Under the pieces are notes generated by a model, which had not been told where the DNA came from, searched no databases, and saw nothing but the letters and a program-made list of their open reading frames with translations. The position numbers and the translations under genes are program-made. A stretch of 64,000 nt of DNA from Bacillota bacterium. GTDB taxonomy: Bacteria > Bacillota > Clostridia > Acetivibrionales > JAEXSP01. Position 1 is the first letter of the stretch. Every line of letters begins with the position of its first letter. Shown one piece after another: positions 18,215-26,794 of this stretch. Location: the NCBI GenBank assembly GCA_023453795.1, contig JAEXSP010000042.1, forward strand, positions 1 through 64,000, given 5' to 3'.

Positions 18215-18416
18215 ATTTGTGTGAATTAACCTTGTACAAATGAAGCAGGAAAATTATACTTGTGCTTGAGGAGTACATTGTGAACAAATTATGAAACCTA
18301 TTGAATGCAAATATGGTTGCTGGTATACTAAGCTATACAGAGTGATTTAACTTGATATTGTAAGAAACTATACAACAAAAGTATATATATTAATTCAGGT
18401 ATAATTTTATCTCCTA

Positions 18417-18446
18417 TTGATTTGAAATGAGTAATTATGGTACAAT
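18417..18446 (+). promoter_or_regulatory. Promoter of the dapB leader
   Basis: TTGATT (18417-18422) and TACAAT (18441-18446) are separated by 18 bases. Transcription from here would start near 18453, about 20 bases before the candidate riboswitch at 18475. The leader to dapB is then about 425 nucleotides long. Confidence 0.65.
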
Positions 18447-18474
18447 ATTATATAAATCAATACAATGCAAGTAA

Positions 18475-18556
18475 CGGTTGGGTGTAATTTTACACTTTCA
18501 AGAAAAAAGGCTTTTGGGGTGGGAAGCTTGTTTATTTGAGTTTTCGCACCCTTTTT
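18475..18556 (+). ncRNA. Candidate riboswitch, copy A (in tandem with c-di-AMP riboswitch)
   Basis: The segment begins CGGTTGGG, then a hairpin GTGTAA-TT-TTACAC (18482-18495) and CTTTCAAGA. The conserved block AGGCTTTTGGGGTGGGAAGC follows, then a stem closing with CACCC and a T-run (18547-18556). The same layout and conserved blocks occur at 23745-23824 on the other strand, where the first hairpin has a different but still paired sequence. That compensatory change is evidence for selected RNA structure. The 3' GGGTG/CACCC stem with T5 looks like an expression-platform terminator. The class is not identified from sequence alone; an ion-sensing class such as the Na+ (DUF1646-motif) riboswitch is a candidate. 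Confidence 0.72.
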
Positions 18557-18639
18557 GTAATATCGGGTACTAAAAAGCTTAAAGCTTTGAAGTTTATTTG
18601 GTATTTAAAATGTATTCTTCAAAAAATTAAATAATCATA

Positions 18640-18765
18640 CACGCTGAATCTTCATGAGCGGGAAAACCAATATTGGGGTGAATCCGAGCTAATCTCTTTT
18701 TAGTAAGGTAGGGTTATCTTTCGACCCGAATCCGTCAGCTAATCTCGTAAGCGTTGAAAGAGAAG
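18640..18765 (+). promoter_or_regulatory. c-di-AMP riboswitch (ydaO-yuaA class)
   Basis: The segment holds the hallmark blocks of the ydaO-yuaA leader in order: GAGCGGGAAAACCA, TTGGGGTGAATCC, GGTAGGG, CCCGAATCCGTCAGCTAA and CTCGTAAGCGTT, then GAGAAGG. In known members c-di-AMP binding favours a downstream terminator (an OFF switch). Here a strong terminator follows at 18816-18846. The riboswitch 3' segments AAGCGTT (18749-18755) and AGAGAAG (18759-18765) can pair with the terminator's AACGCT or CTTCTCT, giving plausible antiterminators. The controlled gene is dapB. Confidence 0.96.
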
Positions 18766-18815
18766 GTGATTGATATGCTATGATCGTACCTTTAATCGGT
18801 ATACTCATTCAAGTC

Positions 18816-18846
18816 AAACGCTACAGACTTCTCTGTAGCGTTTTTT
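18816..18846 (+). terminator. Terminator of the c-di-AMP riboswitch expression platform
   Basis: A perfect 11-bp stem, AACGCTACAGA / TCTGTAGCGTT, with a CTTC tetraloop and a T-run. It lies between the riboswitch and dapB (start 18878), so it is a regulatory rather than a gene-end terminator. Confidence 0.93.
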
Positions 18847-18877
18847 AGTATCATTCGAAATAAAGGAGGTAATAATT

Positions 18878-19753
18878 ATGATTAGGGTATGTATTTCAGG
18901 TCTGGGCAAGACCGGTAAAGAAATTGCAAAGGTTTTGCTAGAGCAGGAAAATATAAGACTTGTATCGGCAATCTGCAGTCCCGGAAGTGATAAGCACGGT
19001 AAGGATCTTGGGGAAATACTGGGCTGCAGCCTGACAAACATTATAGTGGAAAGCTCAGATTGTTTGGAGCAGGTAATATTCAGCACAAAACCAGATGTTG
19101 TCGTGGATTTTTCTAATCCTGCTTCTGCAATCAAGAATGCAAAGATTTTCTCAAAAATGAAAGTTAGCCTGGTAATCGGGACAACGGGCTTTTCAAAGCT
19201 CGCTCTTAAAAAGTTATTTATTCTGACCCGAAAATACCACAATGGTATTGTATATGCGCCTAATATAACTTTGGGAGTAAACGTTCTTATGCTCCTTACA
19301 AATCTGGCGGCGAATATATTAAATAACTACGATTTTCAGATAACCGAAATTCATCACAAGCATAAAAAGGATGCACCATCAGGTACGGCAATAAAGATTT
19401 CAGGCGAGATTGAGAAAGGGCTGGCATCTTCAAACACTGTTAATTCCAACAGGGATATTCCTATAAATGCTGTACGGGCAGGTGGTGTTATCGGGAAGCA
19501 TGATGTTATGATAATAGGTGAGGATGACAAAATTGAAATATCTCATGAATCCTTTTCAAGGAAGGCCTTTGCCTTGGGTGCCGTACGTGCTGTTAATTTC
19601 ATCATAGGTAAAACCGGATACTATGAAATGAATGATGTCCTGAATCTCAAGAAGGTACTCAACGACTACCTTGACAGGGAAAACCATTCTCTAAGAAAAA
19701 GGTATATGCAATATAACGTTGACTTCGTTCAGCATGATGAGGTTCATGCTTAA
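18878..19753 (+). CDS. dapB: 4-hydroxy-tetrahydrodipicolinate reductase
   Basis: A 291-residue NAD(P)H enzyme of the lysine/diaminopimelate pathway. It has the N-terminal Rossmann motif ISGLGKTGKEI, VIGTTGFS, the catalytic EIHHKHKKDAPSGTA block and the SFSRKAFALGAVRAV region. It is longer than typical DapB (about 250-270) because of a charged C-terminal tail of about 25 residues. RBS AAGGAGG precedes the ATG. Expression is expected to depend on the tandem leader described upstream. The MBOAT and SGNH genes follow with gaps of 40 and 17 bases and no terminator, so this appears to be an envelope operon. Confidence 0.93.
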   Translation: MIRVCISGLGKTGKEIAKVLLEQENIRLVSAICSPGSDKHGKDLGEILGCSLTNIIVESSDCLEQVIFSTKPDVVVDFSNPASAIKNAKIFSKMKVSLVIGTTGFSKLALKKLFILTRKYHNGIVYAPNITLGVNVLMLLTNLAANILNNYDFQITEIHHKHKKDAPSGTAIKISGEIEKGLASSNTVNSNRDIPINAVRAGGVIGKHDVMIIGEDDKIEISHESFSRKAFALGAVRAVNFIIGKTGYYEMNDVLNLKKVLNDYLDRENHSLRKRYMQYNVDFVQHDEVHA

Positions 19754-19793
19754 TTAGGGACAACCTATTCAATTATATTTCGGGGGTTTGTAA

Positions 19794-21233
19794 ATGATTT
19801 TTTCTTCATATAAGTTTTTGTTTGTTTTTCTCCCAATAGTACTTTTAGGATATTTTATACTTATCAAGTTAAAAAAACAAACAATATCAAAAGTATGGCT
19901 TGCTCTAGCTTCGTTCTATTTTTACTGGCAGGGCAGTATGAGTTTTTTCCCGTTTTTTGTTTTCAGCGTGCTCTTTAATTATCTAATCGGGACAAGCATG
20001 AAACGTATACAAGGAAAAAACTCAGTCTTATTTAAAAGAATTCTGCTTGCTGTCGGTTTGACTGAAAATATCCTTCTTCTGGGTTATTTCAAGTATACTG
20101 ATTTCTTAATAAAAAATGTGAATATGCTGACAGGAATGGACTATGCACTCAAAGGTATCGTTCTTCCCATCGGCATTTCGTTCTTTACCTTCCAGTTAAT
20201 TGCATTTCTCGTTGATTCTTACAGGGGAAAAACAAAAGATTATAATTTTTTGAACTATCTGCTGTTTATTACATTTTTCCCTCAATTGATTGTTGGCCCG
20301 ATTGTTCACCATGGTGATATCGTGCCGCAGTTTGAAAACCCGGAACAACCAAAATTCAAGGTTGAAAATCTGATGCTTGCTGTTTTTCTGTTTTCAATCG
20401 GATGTGCTAAAAAATTACTTCTTGCTGATCCTTTAACATCCTTTGCGGAAGGATATTTTAATAATATTAATGTCTATGGTATGTATCACTTTTGGCACTC
20501 CTGGCTCGGCGCTATTTCTTATACGGTTTCCTATTACTTTGATTTATCCGGCTACGCTGACATGGCAATCGGACTAGGTTTGTTGTTCAATATTAAACTG
20601 CCTCCGAACTTCAATTCACCTTATAAGGCACGCAATTTTGCCGATTACTGGCGTCGCTGGCATATGACACTTTCAAAGTTCCTGAGTGATTATGTTTTTC
20701 GTTCAGTGTACCGCAAAGGTGCCGGGAGCTTGAATTTTTATTTGGCTGTTATGGTAACCTTTTTTGTTTCGGGTTTCTGGCATGGAGCAGGATGGACCTT
20801 TGTCGTTTGGGGACTGATAAATGGTTTCTTTGTAGTTTGTGCCCACTTTATGGAGCGAAAAGGCTGGAAATTCCCGTGGCTGGCTGCACATCTCCTTACA
20901 TTGCTTGGGGTTGTCGCAACCCGTATACTTTTCGTATCCAAATCATTCTCTGATGCTGCTGCAGTATATAAGACCATGATAAATATAAAGGTATTCAACG
21001 GGGTATCTATACAAGGCATAATGTCCAGTTTTACAACAACAGTGACCACCCACTCGGTTGATTTGCTTATTCTGCTTGCAGGTATTACCGTGGTATATTT
21101 CCCCAAAAATACTACAACGATTTCTCAGGAATTTAAACCATCTCTGCGCTATGCAATTCTCGCGGGAATATTGCTTGCGGTATCGATTTTCTGGATGGGT
21201 GGAGTTTCAAGATTTTTGTACTTCCAATTCTGA
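19794..21233 (+). CDS. MBOAT family O-acyltransferase (AlgI/DltB-like)
   Basis: A 479-residue polytopic membrane acyltransferase. The MBOAT signature lies in PYKARNFADYWRRWHMTLSKFL (H290) and the invariant catalytic histidine is H330 in SGFWHGAGW. Family members pass acyl groups from a cytoplasmic donor to an extracellular polymer, with an SGNH-type partner completing transfer (AlgI/AlgJ, PatA/PatB, DltB/DltD). The next gene looks like such a partner. The polymer acted on (peptidoglycan, teichoic acid or exopolysaccharide) cannot be told. It follows dapB closely. Confidence 0.93.
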   Translation: MIFSSYKFLFVFLPIVLLGYFILIKLKKQTISKVWLALASFYFYWQGSMSFFPFFVFSVLFNYLIGTSMKRIQGKNSVLFKRILLAVGLTENILLLGYFKYTDFLIKNVNMLTGMDYALKGIVLPIGISFFTFQLIAFLVDSYRGKTKDYNFLNYLLFITFFPQLIVGPIVHHGDIVPQFENPEQPKFKVENLMLAVFLFSIGCAKKLLLADPLTSFAEGYFNNINVYGMYHFWHSWLGAISYTVSYYFDLSGYADMAIGLGLLFNIKLPPNFNSPYKARNFADYWRRWHMTLSKFLSDYVFRSVYRKGAGSLNFYLAVMVTFFVSGFWHGAGWTFVVWGLINGFFVVCAHFMERKGWKFPWLAAHLLTLLGVVATRILFVSKSFSDAAAVYKTMINIKVFNGVSIQGIMSSFTTTVTTHSVDLLILLAGITVVYFPKNTTTISQEFKPSLRYAILAGILLAVSIFWMGGVSRFLYFQF

Positions 21234-21250
21234 TTCTGGTGAGGTAAGCT

Positions 21251-22300
21251 ATGAAAAGTTATAAAAAATGGTTTCTTACTTTTGTTATTTTCTTTGCAAT
21301 TACTTGTACAATACTGATGACCTTTAACTATATAGTTGATCCATTTGGTATTTTCGGAGACAGATTCTTCAAAATGTACAATTATAATATGACCACTAAC
21401 TTAAGAATAGCCAAGATAGGGTATCTTGACAGAAATTATAATAAATTTGATTCATATATAATAGGCGGCTCCAAGTCAGGTTCTTTTCTTCCTGAAACGG
21501 CAGATAAATATTATCCGGGTGCACATTTCTATAACCTGAATATGACGGGCGGCAGGTTTTATGACTATGAAAAGACAATACAATATATTGTCAAGCACTA
21601 TAAAGTTAAAAATATTATTCTTCAAATCAGTCAGCTTGAAGCAAACAAACCGGGTACTTCAAAGGGTGTGACGGGAATGCTTCATGGGAAGCTTGTCTCA
21701 GACTTCTCGATGCCATTTTACCTTAAAATCCTGTTTCAAAATCCGTCTTTTTCCTTCGACAAGATCAAGGAAACAGCCAAGTGGACGCCGAAATATGAAG
21801 CTGACTATTTCTATAATATAAAGAACGGTTCCTACAACCGTATACCACAGGAAAAAGAAATAGCTGCCAATCCGGAAACGTACTTCAAAAAGAAAATCTT
21901 CTTTCCGGATACTGAAACAAAGGTGACTGACACTTGCTTTGATTATAATCTTGAAGTTTTTAAAAGAATAGTGGATTTCTGCAGAGAAAAGAAGGTTAAT
22001 CTCCTTGTTATTGCAGCACCAACATATAAAGGCGAACTGGAGTCATATCCTCTGGATAAACTTGCACAATTCATGAAAGATATCGCAAAGGTGACCGGTT
22101 ACTGGAATTTCAGCGGTTATAATTCGGTCAATACCGACATGAAAAGTTTCTATGATCATAATCATTTCAGAGAAAAGGTCGGCACTATGATTTTAGCACG
22201 CATTTTTAATGATACCTCTGTTAAATTGCCGGATGACTTTGGAAGATATATAACTACAGAAAATGCCGAAAAGGAAATAAATAATGCATTTCATCAATAA
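21251..22300 (+). CDS. SGNH/AlgJ-like partner of the MBOAT acyltransferase
   Basis: A 349-residue protein with one N-terminal membrane anchor (about residues 8-28) and an extracytoplasmic domain. A GGSKSG motif after a beta strand fits the SGNH nucleophile elbow, and YDHNHFRE near the C-terminus supplies the usual D-x-x-H pair. The topology is that of AlgJ/AlgX or DltD, which work with the MBOAT protein encoded 17 bases upstream. The esterase or transferase role is inferred from that pairing. The gene ends before a strong convergent terminator. Confidence 0.75.
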   Translation: MKSYKKWFLTFVIFFAITCTILMTFNYIVDPFGIFGDRFFKMYNYNMTTNLRIAKIGYLDRNYNKFDSYIIGGSKSGSFLPETADKYYPGAHFYNLNMTGGRFYDYEKTIQYIVKHYKVKNIILQISQLEANKPGTSKGVTGMLHGKLVSDFSMPFYLKILFQNPSFSFDKIKETAKWTPKYEADYFYNIKNGSYNRIPQEKEIAANPETYFKKKIFFPDTETKVTDTCFDYNLEVFKRIVDFCREKKVNLLVIAAPTYKGELESYPLDKLAQFMKDIAKVTGYWNFSGYNSVNTDMKSFYDHNHFREKVGTMILARIFNDTSVKLPDDFGRYITTENAEKEINNAFHQ

Positions 22301-22345
22301 GGCTTGAAACATCAGCTTAGTAAAAACAGATTATATTTTCAATAT

Positions 22346-22391
22346 AAAAGAGTCAAGTGGTAGTGTATTCGACACAATCCACTTGACTTTT
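22346..22391. terminator. Bidirectional terminator
   Basis: AGTCAAGTGG (22351-22360) pairs with CCACTTGACT (22379-22388). A-rich and T-rich flanks lie on either side. It separates the dapB operon from the convergent ion transporter gene. Confidence 0.9.
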
Positions 22392-22399
22392 GTATTTAT

Positions 22400-23674
22400 T
22401 CAAAGCAAGAAGAAAAGAAGAAGGTATATTGCTGAAATCGCAATCGTCAGAAGCATCATCGGAAAAGCCTTTTTAAAGAAGTGTCCGAAGGTGATCTTGC
22501 ACCCATGCTCTTCAGCGATTCCAACTGCAATAACATTGGCACTGGCACCTATTATTGTACCGTTTCCGCCAAGGCATGCACCCAACGACAGAGCCCACCA
22601 TAATGGGGTAATATTCATATTTGAAAGCGTGCCAAGCTTTTGTATAAGCGGGATCATGGTGGTAACAAACGGAATGTTATCAATAAAAGCTGAAGCTATA
22701 GCAGACAGCCATAAAATGGACATGGAAGCCAGGACAACATTCCCGCCTGTAATATCAAGAGTTTTCCCAGCCAGTAAATCTATTACACCAGTGGCTTTTA
22801 TGCCACCTACCAAAATGAACAATCCTATAAAAAAGAATATTGTTTTCCATTCTACTTCATGGAAAATCTTTTCCGGACGCATTCCTGATAACAAAAGCAG
22901 CAGAACTGCGCCTCCAATCGCAATAGTAGCTGATTCATAATGAAATACTCCATGTAGAAGAAATCCGGTTATAACTGCAAAAATAACTATTATACTCTTT
23001 ACCAGAAGAGCTTTGTCCTTTAAATAGCTATTTTCATCAAGCGCAAGAACTTCTTTTTTTACCTCATCTGAGGCTTTTAGCTTTTTTCTATACATTAAAG
23101 CAAAGATGAAGGTGGTCAAAAACAATATTGGAAATACTATTACTGCAGCATTTTTAATAAAGTCCATAAAGCTTAGCCCGACAGCACTGCCTATCAGTAT
23201 ATTAGGCGGGTCTCCCACAAGTGTTGCCGCTCCTCCTGTGTTGGAAGCAAACACCTCTGCAATAATAAAAGGTATGGGATTAAGCTTCAGATCCTTTGCA
23301 ATAGTCAGAGTAACAGGCAGTATTAACAGGATAGTGGTAACATTATCAAGAAGTGCAGACAATATACCGGTAGTTATTGATAGAAGTATAATGATTTTGA
23401 ATGGTTCAGCTTTAGCCACCTTAACCAATTTAACTGCCAGGTACTCAAAAATACCGCTTCTTTTTGTAATCATTACAATTATCATCATTCCAACCAGAAG
23501 CCCTATAGTGTTGAAATCAACCTCTGCAAAGGCTTCTTTCTGGTTAAGAAAATTTAATAAAATCATCAGGGTGGCCCCGGATAATGCAATTACCGCCCTG
23601 TCAAACTTATCCCATATAATAAGGGTATACGTTGCTATAAAAATAACTATCGACACTATCATTTCAACACTCAA
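22400..23674 (-). CDS. ArsB/NhaD-family ion transporter
   Basis: A 424-residue protein with about ten to twelve membrane helices of the ion-transporter superfamily. Recognisable parts are the DNVTTILLILPVTL helix, the EVFASNTGGAATLVGDPPNI motif and the second-repeat SAIASAFIDNIPFVTTMIPL. The paired DN and GDPPN motifs are typical of ArsB, NhaD and YbiR-like proteins, which exchange Na+ or H+ or export anions. A TTG start at 23672-23674 is supported by AAAGGAG nine bases upstream. Its leader carries the candidate riboswitch copy B directly after a strong promoter, suggesting the RNA ligand is an ion handled by this protein. Confidence 0.9.
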   Translation of the reverse strand: MSVEMIVSIVIFIATYTLIIWDKFDRAVIALSGATLMILLNFLNQKEAFAEVDFNTIGLLVGMMIIVMITKRSGIFEYLAVKLVKVAKAEPFKIIILLSITTGILSALLDNVTTILLILPVTLTIAKDLKLNPIPFIIAEVFASNTGGAATLVGDPPNILIGSAVGLSFMDFIKNAAVIVFPILFLTTFIFALMYRKKLKASDEVKKEVLALDENSYLKDKALLVKSIIVIFAVITGFLLHGVFHYESATIAIGGAVLLLLLSGMRPEKIFHEVEWKTIFFFIGLFILVGGIKATGVIDLLAGKTLDITGGNVVLASMSILWLSAIASAFIDNIPFVTTMIPLIQKLGTLSNMNITPLWWALSLGACLGGNGTIIGASANVIAVGIAEEHGCKITFGHFFKKAFPMMLLTIAISAIYLLLFFLL

Positions 23675-23744
23675 AACCGATCGCTCCTTTTTTTTATGAT
23701 TATATTATTCCCATGATTTTTTTACTTCTGCAAATTTACAACAC

Positions 23745-23824
23745 AAAAAGGGCAGGTGCTCGTAAAAACGAGCTTCCCACCCCGAAAGCCTACTCTCTTG
23801 AAAGCGGACAAATCCGCCCAACCG
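23745..23824 (-). ncRNA. Candidate riboswitch, copy B (leader of the ion transporter)
   Basis: On the minus strand it reads CGGTTGGG, a hairpin GCGGA-TTTG-TCCGC, TTTCAAGAG, then AGGCTTTCGGGGTGGGAAGC. It ends in a terminator-like stem GCTCG...CGAGC with GGG/CCC below it and a T5 run. Every conserved block of copy A (18475-18556) is present in the same order. The first hairpin differs in all stem bases yet keeps pairing. It begins about 17 bases downstream of the promoter start region and about 70 bases before the gene, the normal place for a transcription-terminating riboswitch. Confidence 0.72.
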
Positions 23825-23847
23825 AAGGTAAATATGAATATGCGAAA

Positions 23848-23876
23848 ATTATAGCATAGCGATGGAATTAAATCAA
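23848..23876 (-). promoter_or_regulatory. Promoter of the ion transporter leader
   Basis: On the minus strand TTGATT (complement of 23871-23876) and TATAAT (complement of 23848-23853) are exactly 17 bases apart. Transcription would start near 23841, so candidate riboswitch B is at the very 5' end of the mRNA. Confidence 0.85.
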
Positions 23877-24037
23877 TTGTGAAAAATATAAAGGAAAAAT
23901 GAAATTGGATAAATTAATTTGTTTTTGAGGACATTCCGTATGGTTTGTCCTTTCAAATTATAATATAATTAAATTTGGATAGAATTAGAACGAGATAGAA
24001 TAATAACCAAATGCGAGTTTAGATAAGGAGGAAACAA

Positions 24038-25213
24038 ATGAAAAGAGCAATAATTATAGTAATGGACAGCGTCGGAATGGGTGAAATGCCTGACGCCGGT
24101 AAATACGGCGATAAAGGAAGCAATACTTTAGGAAACATATCCTCCGCCGTCGGCGGACTGCCGTTGAAAAATCTTCAAAAGCTAGGACTTGGTAATATAG
24201 ATGGAATGATGGGTTATGAAGCAGAAAGCCAGCCTTCCGGCAGTTACGGCCGGATGGAAGAGAAATCTGCCGGGAAGGATACAACAACAGGGCACTGGGA
24301 AATGTCGGGAATAATACTTGAACAGCCCTTTCCGACATTCCCGGAAGGTTTTCCGAAAGAAGTAATTGAAGCCTTTGAAAACGCGATTGGTACAAAAATA
24401 ATCGGTAATGTTGTTGCTTCGGGAACAGAGATAATTAAGAAACTGGGCCAGGAGCATGTAAATACGGGTTATCCGATCATATACACGTCAGCCGATAGTG
24501 TTTTTCAGATTGCAGCTCACGAAGAAGTGATCCCGATTGACAAATTATATGAGCTTTGTACAACAGCCAGAAACATGTTAGTCGGCAAATATGCAGTCGG
24601 AAGGGTAATCGCACGGCCTTTCACCGGCACTGAGGGCAATTTCACCAGAACAGACCGAAGAAGAGATTTTTCACTGAAACCTATTGAGCCGACAATTCTT
24701 GATTATGCTTCGGAAAAAGGACTGAAGGTCAAAGCAGTAGGGAAAATCGAGGACATATTCAGCAAGCAGGGGATAACTGATGCAGTTCATATACATAACA
24801 ACATGGATGGCGTTGACAGGACGATTGAATACATGAAGCAGGATTTTGAAGGCATTCTGTTTACTAATCTTGTGGATTTTGATATGTTGTATGGACATCG
24901 TAATGACGTGATGGGGTATGCAAAGGCTTTAAAGGAATTTGACGGAAGGATACCGGAAATATTGGAAAATCTGAAAGAGGAAGATTTGCTGATGATAACT
25001 GCCGATCATGGCTGCGACCCTACGACACCCAGCACAGATCATTCAAGGGAGTATGTTCCATTGCTGGTTTACGGAAAAGACGTTAAAAAGGGTGTAAACC
25101 TTGGAACCAGAAGTACTTTCTCAGACATAGCAGCAACAATTGCCGAATACCTTGGAATCGAAGGGCCTAAAAACGGAAACAGCTTCTATAAGGAAATTGC
25201 GGGCATAAAATAA
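24038..25213 (+). CDS. deoB: Phosphopentomutase
   Basis: A 391-residue alkaline-phosphatase-fold mutase that interconverts ribose/deoxyribose 1-phosphate and 5-phosphate. Motifs include VMDSVGMGEMPDA at the N-terminus (metal-binding D), the GKDTTTGHWEM loop with the phosphorylated threonine, VDFDMLYGHRND and ITADHGCDPTTPSTDHSREYVP. RBS AAGGAGGAAA precedes the ATG. It is followed 20 bases later by pyrimidine-nucleoside phosphorylase, a classic nucleoside salvage pair. GGACA...TGTCC (about 23929-23950) in its upstream region could be a regulator site. Confidence 0.97.
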   Translation: MKRAIIIVMDSVGMGEMPDAGKYGDKGSNTLGNISSAVGGLPLKNLQKLGLGNIDGMMGYEAESQPSGSYGRMEEKSAGKDTTTGHWEMSGIILEQPFPTFPEGFPKEVIEAFENAIGTKIIGNVVASGTEIIKKLGQEHVNTGYPIIYTSADSVFQIAAHEEVIPIDKLYELCTTARNMLVGKYAVGRVIARPFTGTEGNFTRTDRRRDFSLKPIEPTILDYASEKGLKVKAVGKIEDIFSKQGITDAVHIHNNMDGVDRTIEYMKQDFEGILFTNLVDFDMLYGHRNDVMGYAKALKEFDGRIPEILENLKEEDLLMITADHGCDPTTPSTDHSREYVPLLVYGKDVKKGVNLGTRSTFSDIAATIAEYLGIEGPKNGNSFYKEIAGIK

Positions 25214-25233
25214 TTCCATGGGAGGGCTATAAT

Positions 25234-26535
25234 ATGAGGATGTACGATGTAATCGAAAAGAAACGGGATGGAAAAGCATTAACTAGAGAAGAAATCAGTT
25301 ATTTCATCAGGAATTACTGTGAAGGGAAAATCCCGGATTATCAGGCTGCGGCTCTGCTTATGGCTATATTTATAAAAGGCATGAATGATGAGGAAACTTC
25401 TCAGCTTACGGAAATAATGGCCGGGTCAGGCGAGAAAATCGATCTTTCGGAAATTGACGGCATTAAGGTTGATAAGCACAGTACAGGGGGCGTCGGCGAC
25501 AAAACTACGCTTATAGTAGCCCCTATAGTGGCAGCCTGCGGAATACCTGTGGCAAAAATGTCCGGCAGGGGGCTTGGACATACAGGAGGGACAATCGATA
25601 AGCTTGAGTCGATTCCGGGCTTCAGGACATCTTTAACAAGGGAAGAATTCCTGTCTAATGTAAAAGAAATCGGCATTGCTGTTGCAGGCCAGACAGGCAA
25701 TCTCGCTCCGGCCGATAAAAAGCTTTATGCTTTAAGAGATGTGACTGCTACAGTTAACAATATTTCTTTGATAGCGAGCAGCATAATGAGCAAGAAGATT
25801 GCTTCCGGCGCAGACCGTATAGTTCTTGATGTAAAAACGGGCAGCGGTGCGTTTATGAAGACGGTTGGTGAATCCATAGCATTAGCCAGAACCATGGTTA
25901 AAATTGGTGAGAGAGTGGGAAGAAAAACAGCCGCAATCGTCACTGATATGGATGTTCCCTTGGGATTTGCCATAGGTAATTCGCTGGAGGTTATAGAAGC
26001 TATAGAAACCTTGAAGGGGAACGGGCCAAAAGACCTTGAAGAAGTTTCTTTCGAGCTTGCAGCAAGAATGCTGGAGCTTGCAGGGATAGGGAATACTCAG
26101 GAATGCAGAAGTAAGGTTGTCGAAATTGTCAAAAGTGGTGCAGCTTTAAAAAAGCTTTCGGAAATGATAGAAAGACAGGGCGGGAATTCGCAGGTTGTAC
26201 ATGATTACAGCATTTTTGGAAAGTCCGTTCACAGTATTGACTTTTGCTCGGAGCATGACGGCTATATTGAATCGATAAAGACAGATTCCCTTGGAATTGC
26301 ATCAATGATATTAGGGGCGGGAAGAGAGACGAAGGAAAGCGCTATCGACTATTCAGCCGGGATAATACTTAATAAAAAAACAGGAATGCAGGTAATGAAA
26401 GGCGAGTTGATAGCCAGACTTTACACAAACAATGAAAACAAGTCGGCTGATGCATTAGTCGTATTAAAAGAATCCTTCAGCTACAGCAGTGAACCGGTTG
26501 AAATAAAGCCATTGATACTCGACTATATTGCCTGA
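25234..26535 (+). CDS. pdp: Pyrimidine-nucleoside phosphorylase
   Basis: A 433-residue enzyme that phosphorolyses thymidine and uridine. The signature KMSGRGLGHTGGTIDKLESI and the phosphate-binding KHSTGGVGDKTTL are present, and length fits the family. Its sugar-phosphate product feeds the phosphopentomutase encoded just upstream. The gene ends before an intrinsic terminator. Specificity for thymidine alone (deoA) versus both nucleosides cannot be resolved by eye; the Pdp name is usual for Firmicutes. Confidence 0.95.
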   Translation: MRMYDVIEKKRDGKALTREEISYFIRNYCEGKIPDYQAAALLMAIFIKGMNDEETSQLTEIMAGSGEKIDLSEIDGIKVDKHSTGGVGDKTTLIVAPIVAACGIPVAKMSGRGLGHTGGTIDKLESIPGFRTSLTREEFLSNVKEIGIAVAGQTGNLAPADKKLYALRDVTATVNNISLIASSIMSKKIASGADRIVLDVKTGSGAFMKTVGESIALARTMVKIGERVGRKTAAIVTDMDVPLGFAIGNSLEVIEAIETLKGNGPKDLEEVSFELAARMLELAGIGNTQECRSKVVEIVKSGAALKKLSEMIERQGGNSQVVHDYSIFGKSVHSIDFCSEHDGYIESIKTDSLGIASMILGAGRETKESAIDYSAGIILNKKTGMQVMKGELIARLYTNNENKSADALVVLKESFSYSSEPVEIKPLILDYIA

Positions 26536-26582
26536 AATTCAGGTAATATTTCATATGCTGCCGGGGTGCGGAATATGCTTGG

Positions 26583-26636
26583 AATGCCTGTAAATAGAGC
26601 ATTTGTGAAAAATCATAAATGACAAGGCATTTTTTT
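26583..26636 (+). terminator. Terminator after pdp
   Basis: AATGCCTGT at 26583-26591 pairs with ACAAGGCATT ending at 26630 (one bulged base), followed by six T residues. The inner segment CATTT/AAATG extends the stem. Confidence 0.75.
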
Positions 26637-26794
26637 ACGTATCAAATGACTTTAATGGGTTGTATAATAATTATGAAAATTATTGATCGCATTTTAGCCT
26701 GCACATTTCATTACAGCATATAGTTAAATGCTTGTGCATAAAGATTATAATAAATTCTCTTTCATACATTATACCAACAAGGAGTGGACAATGA

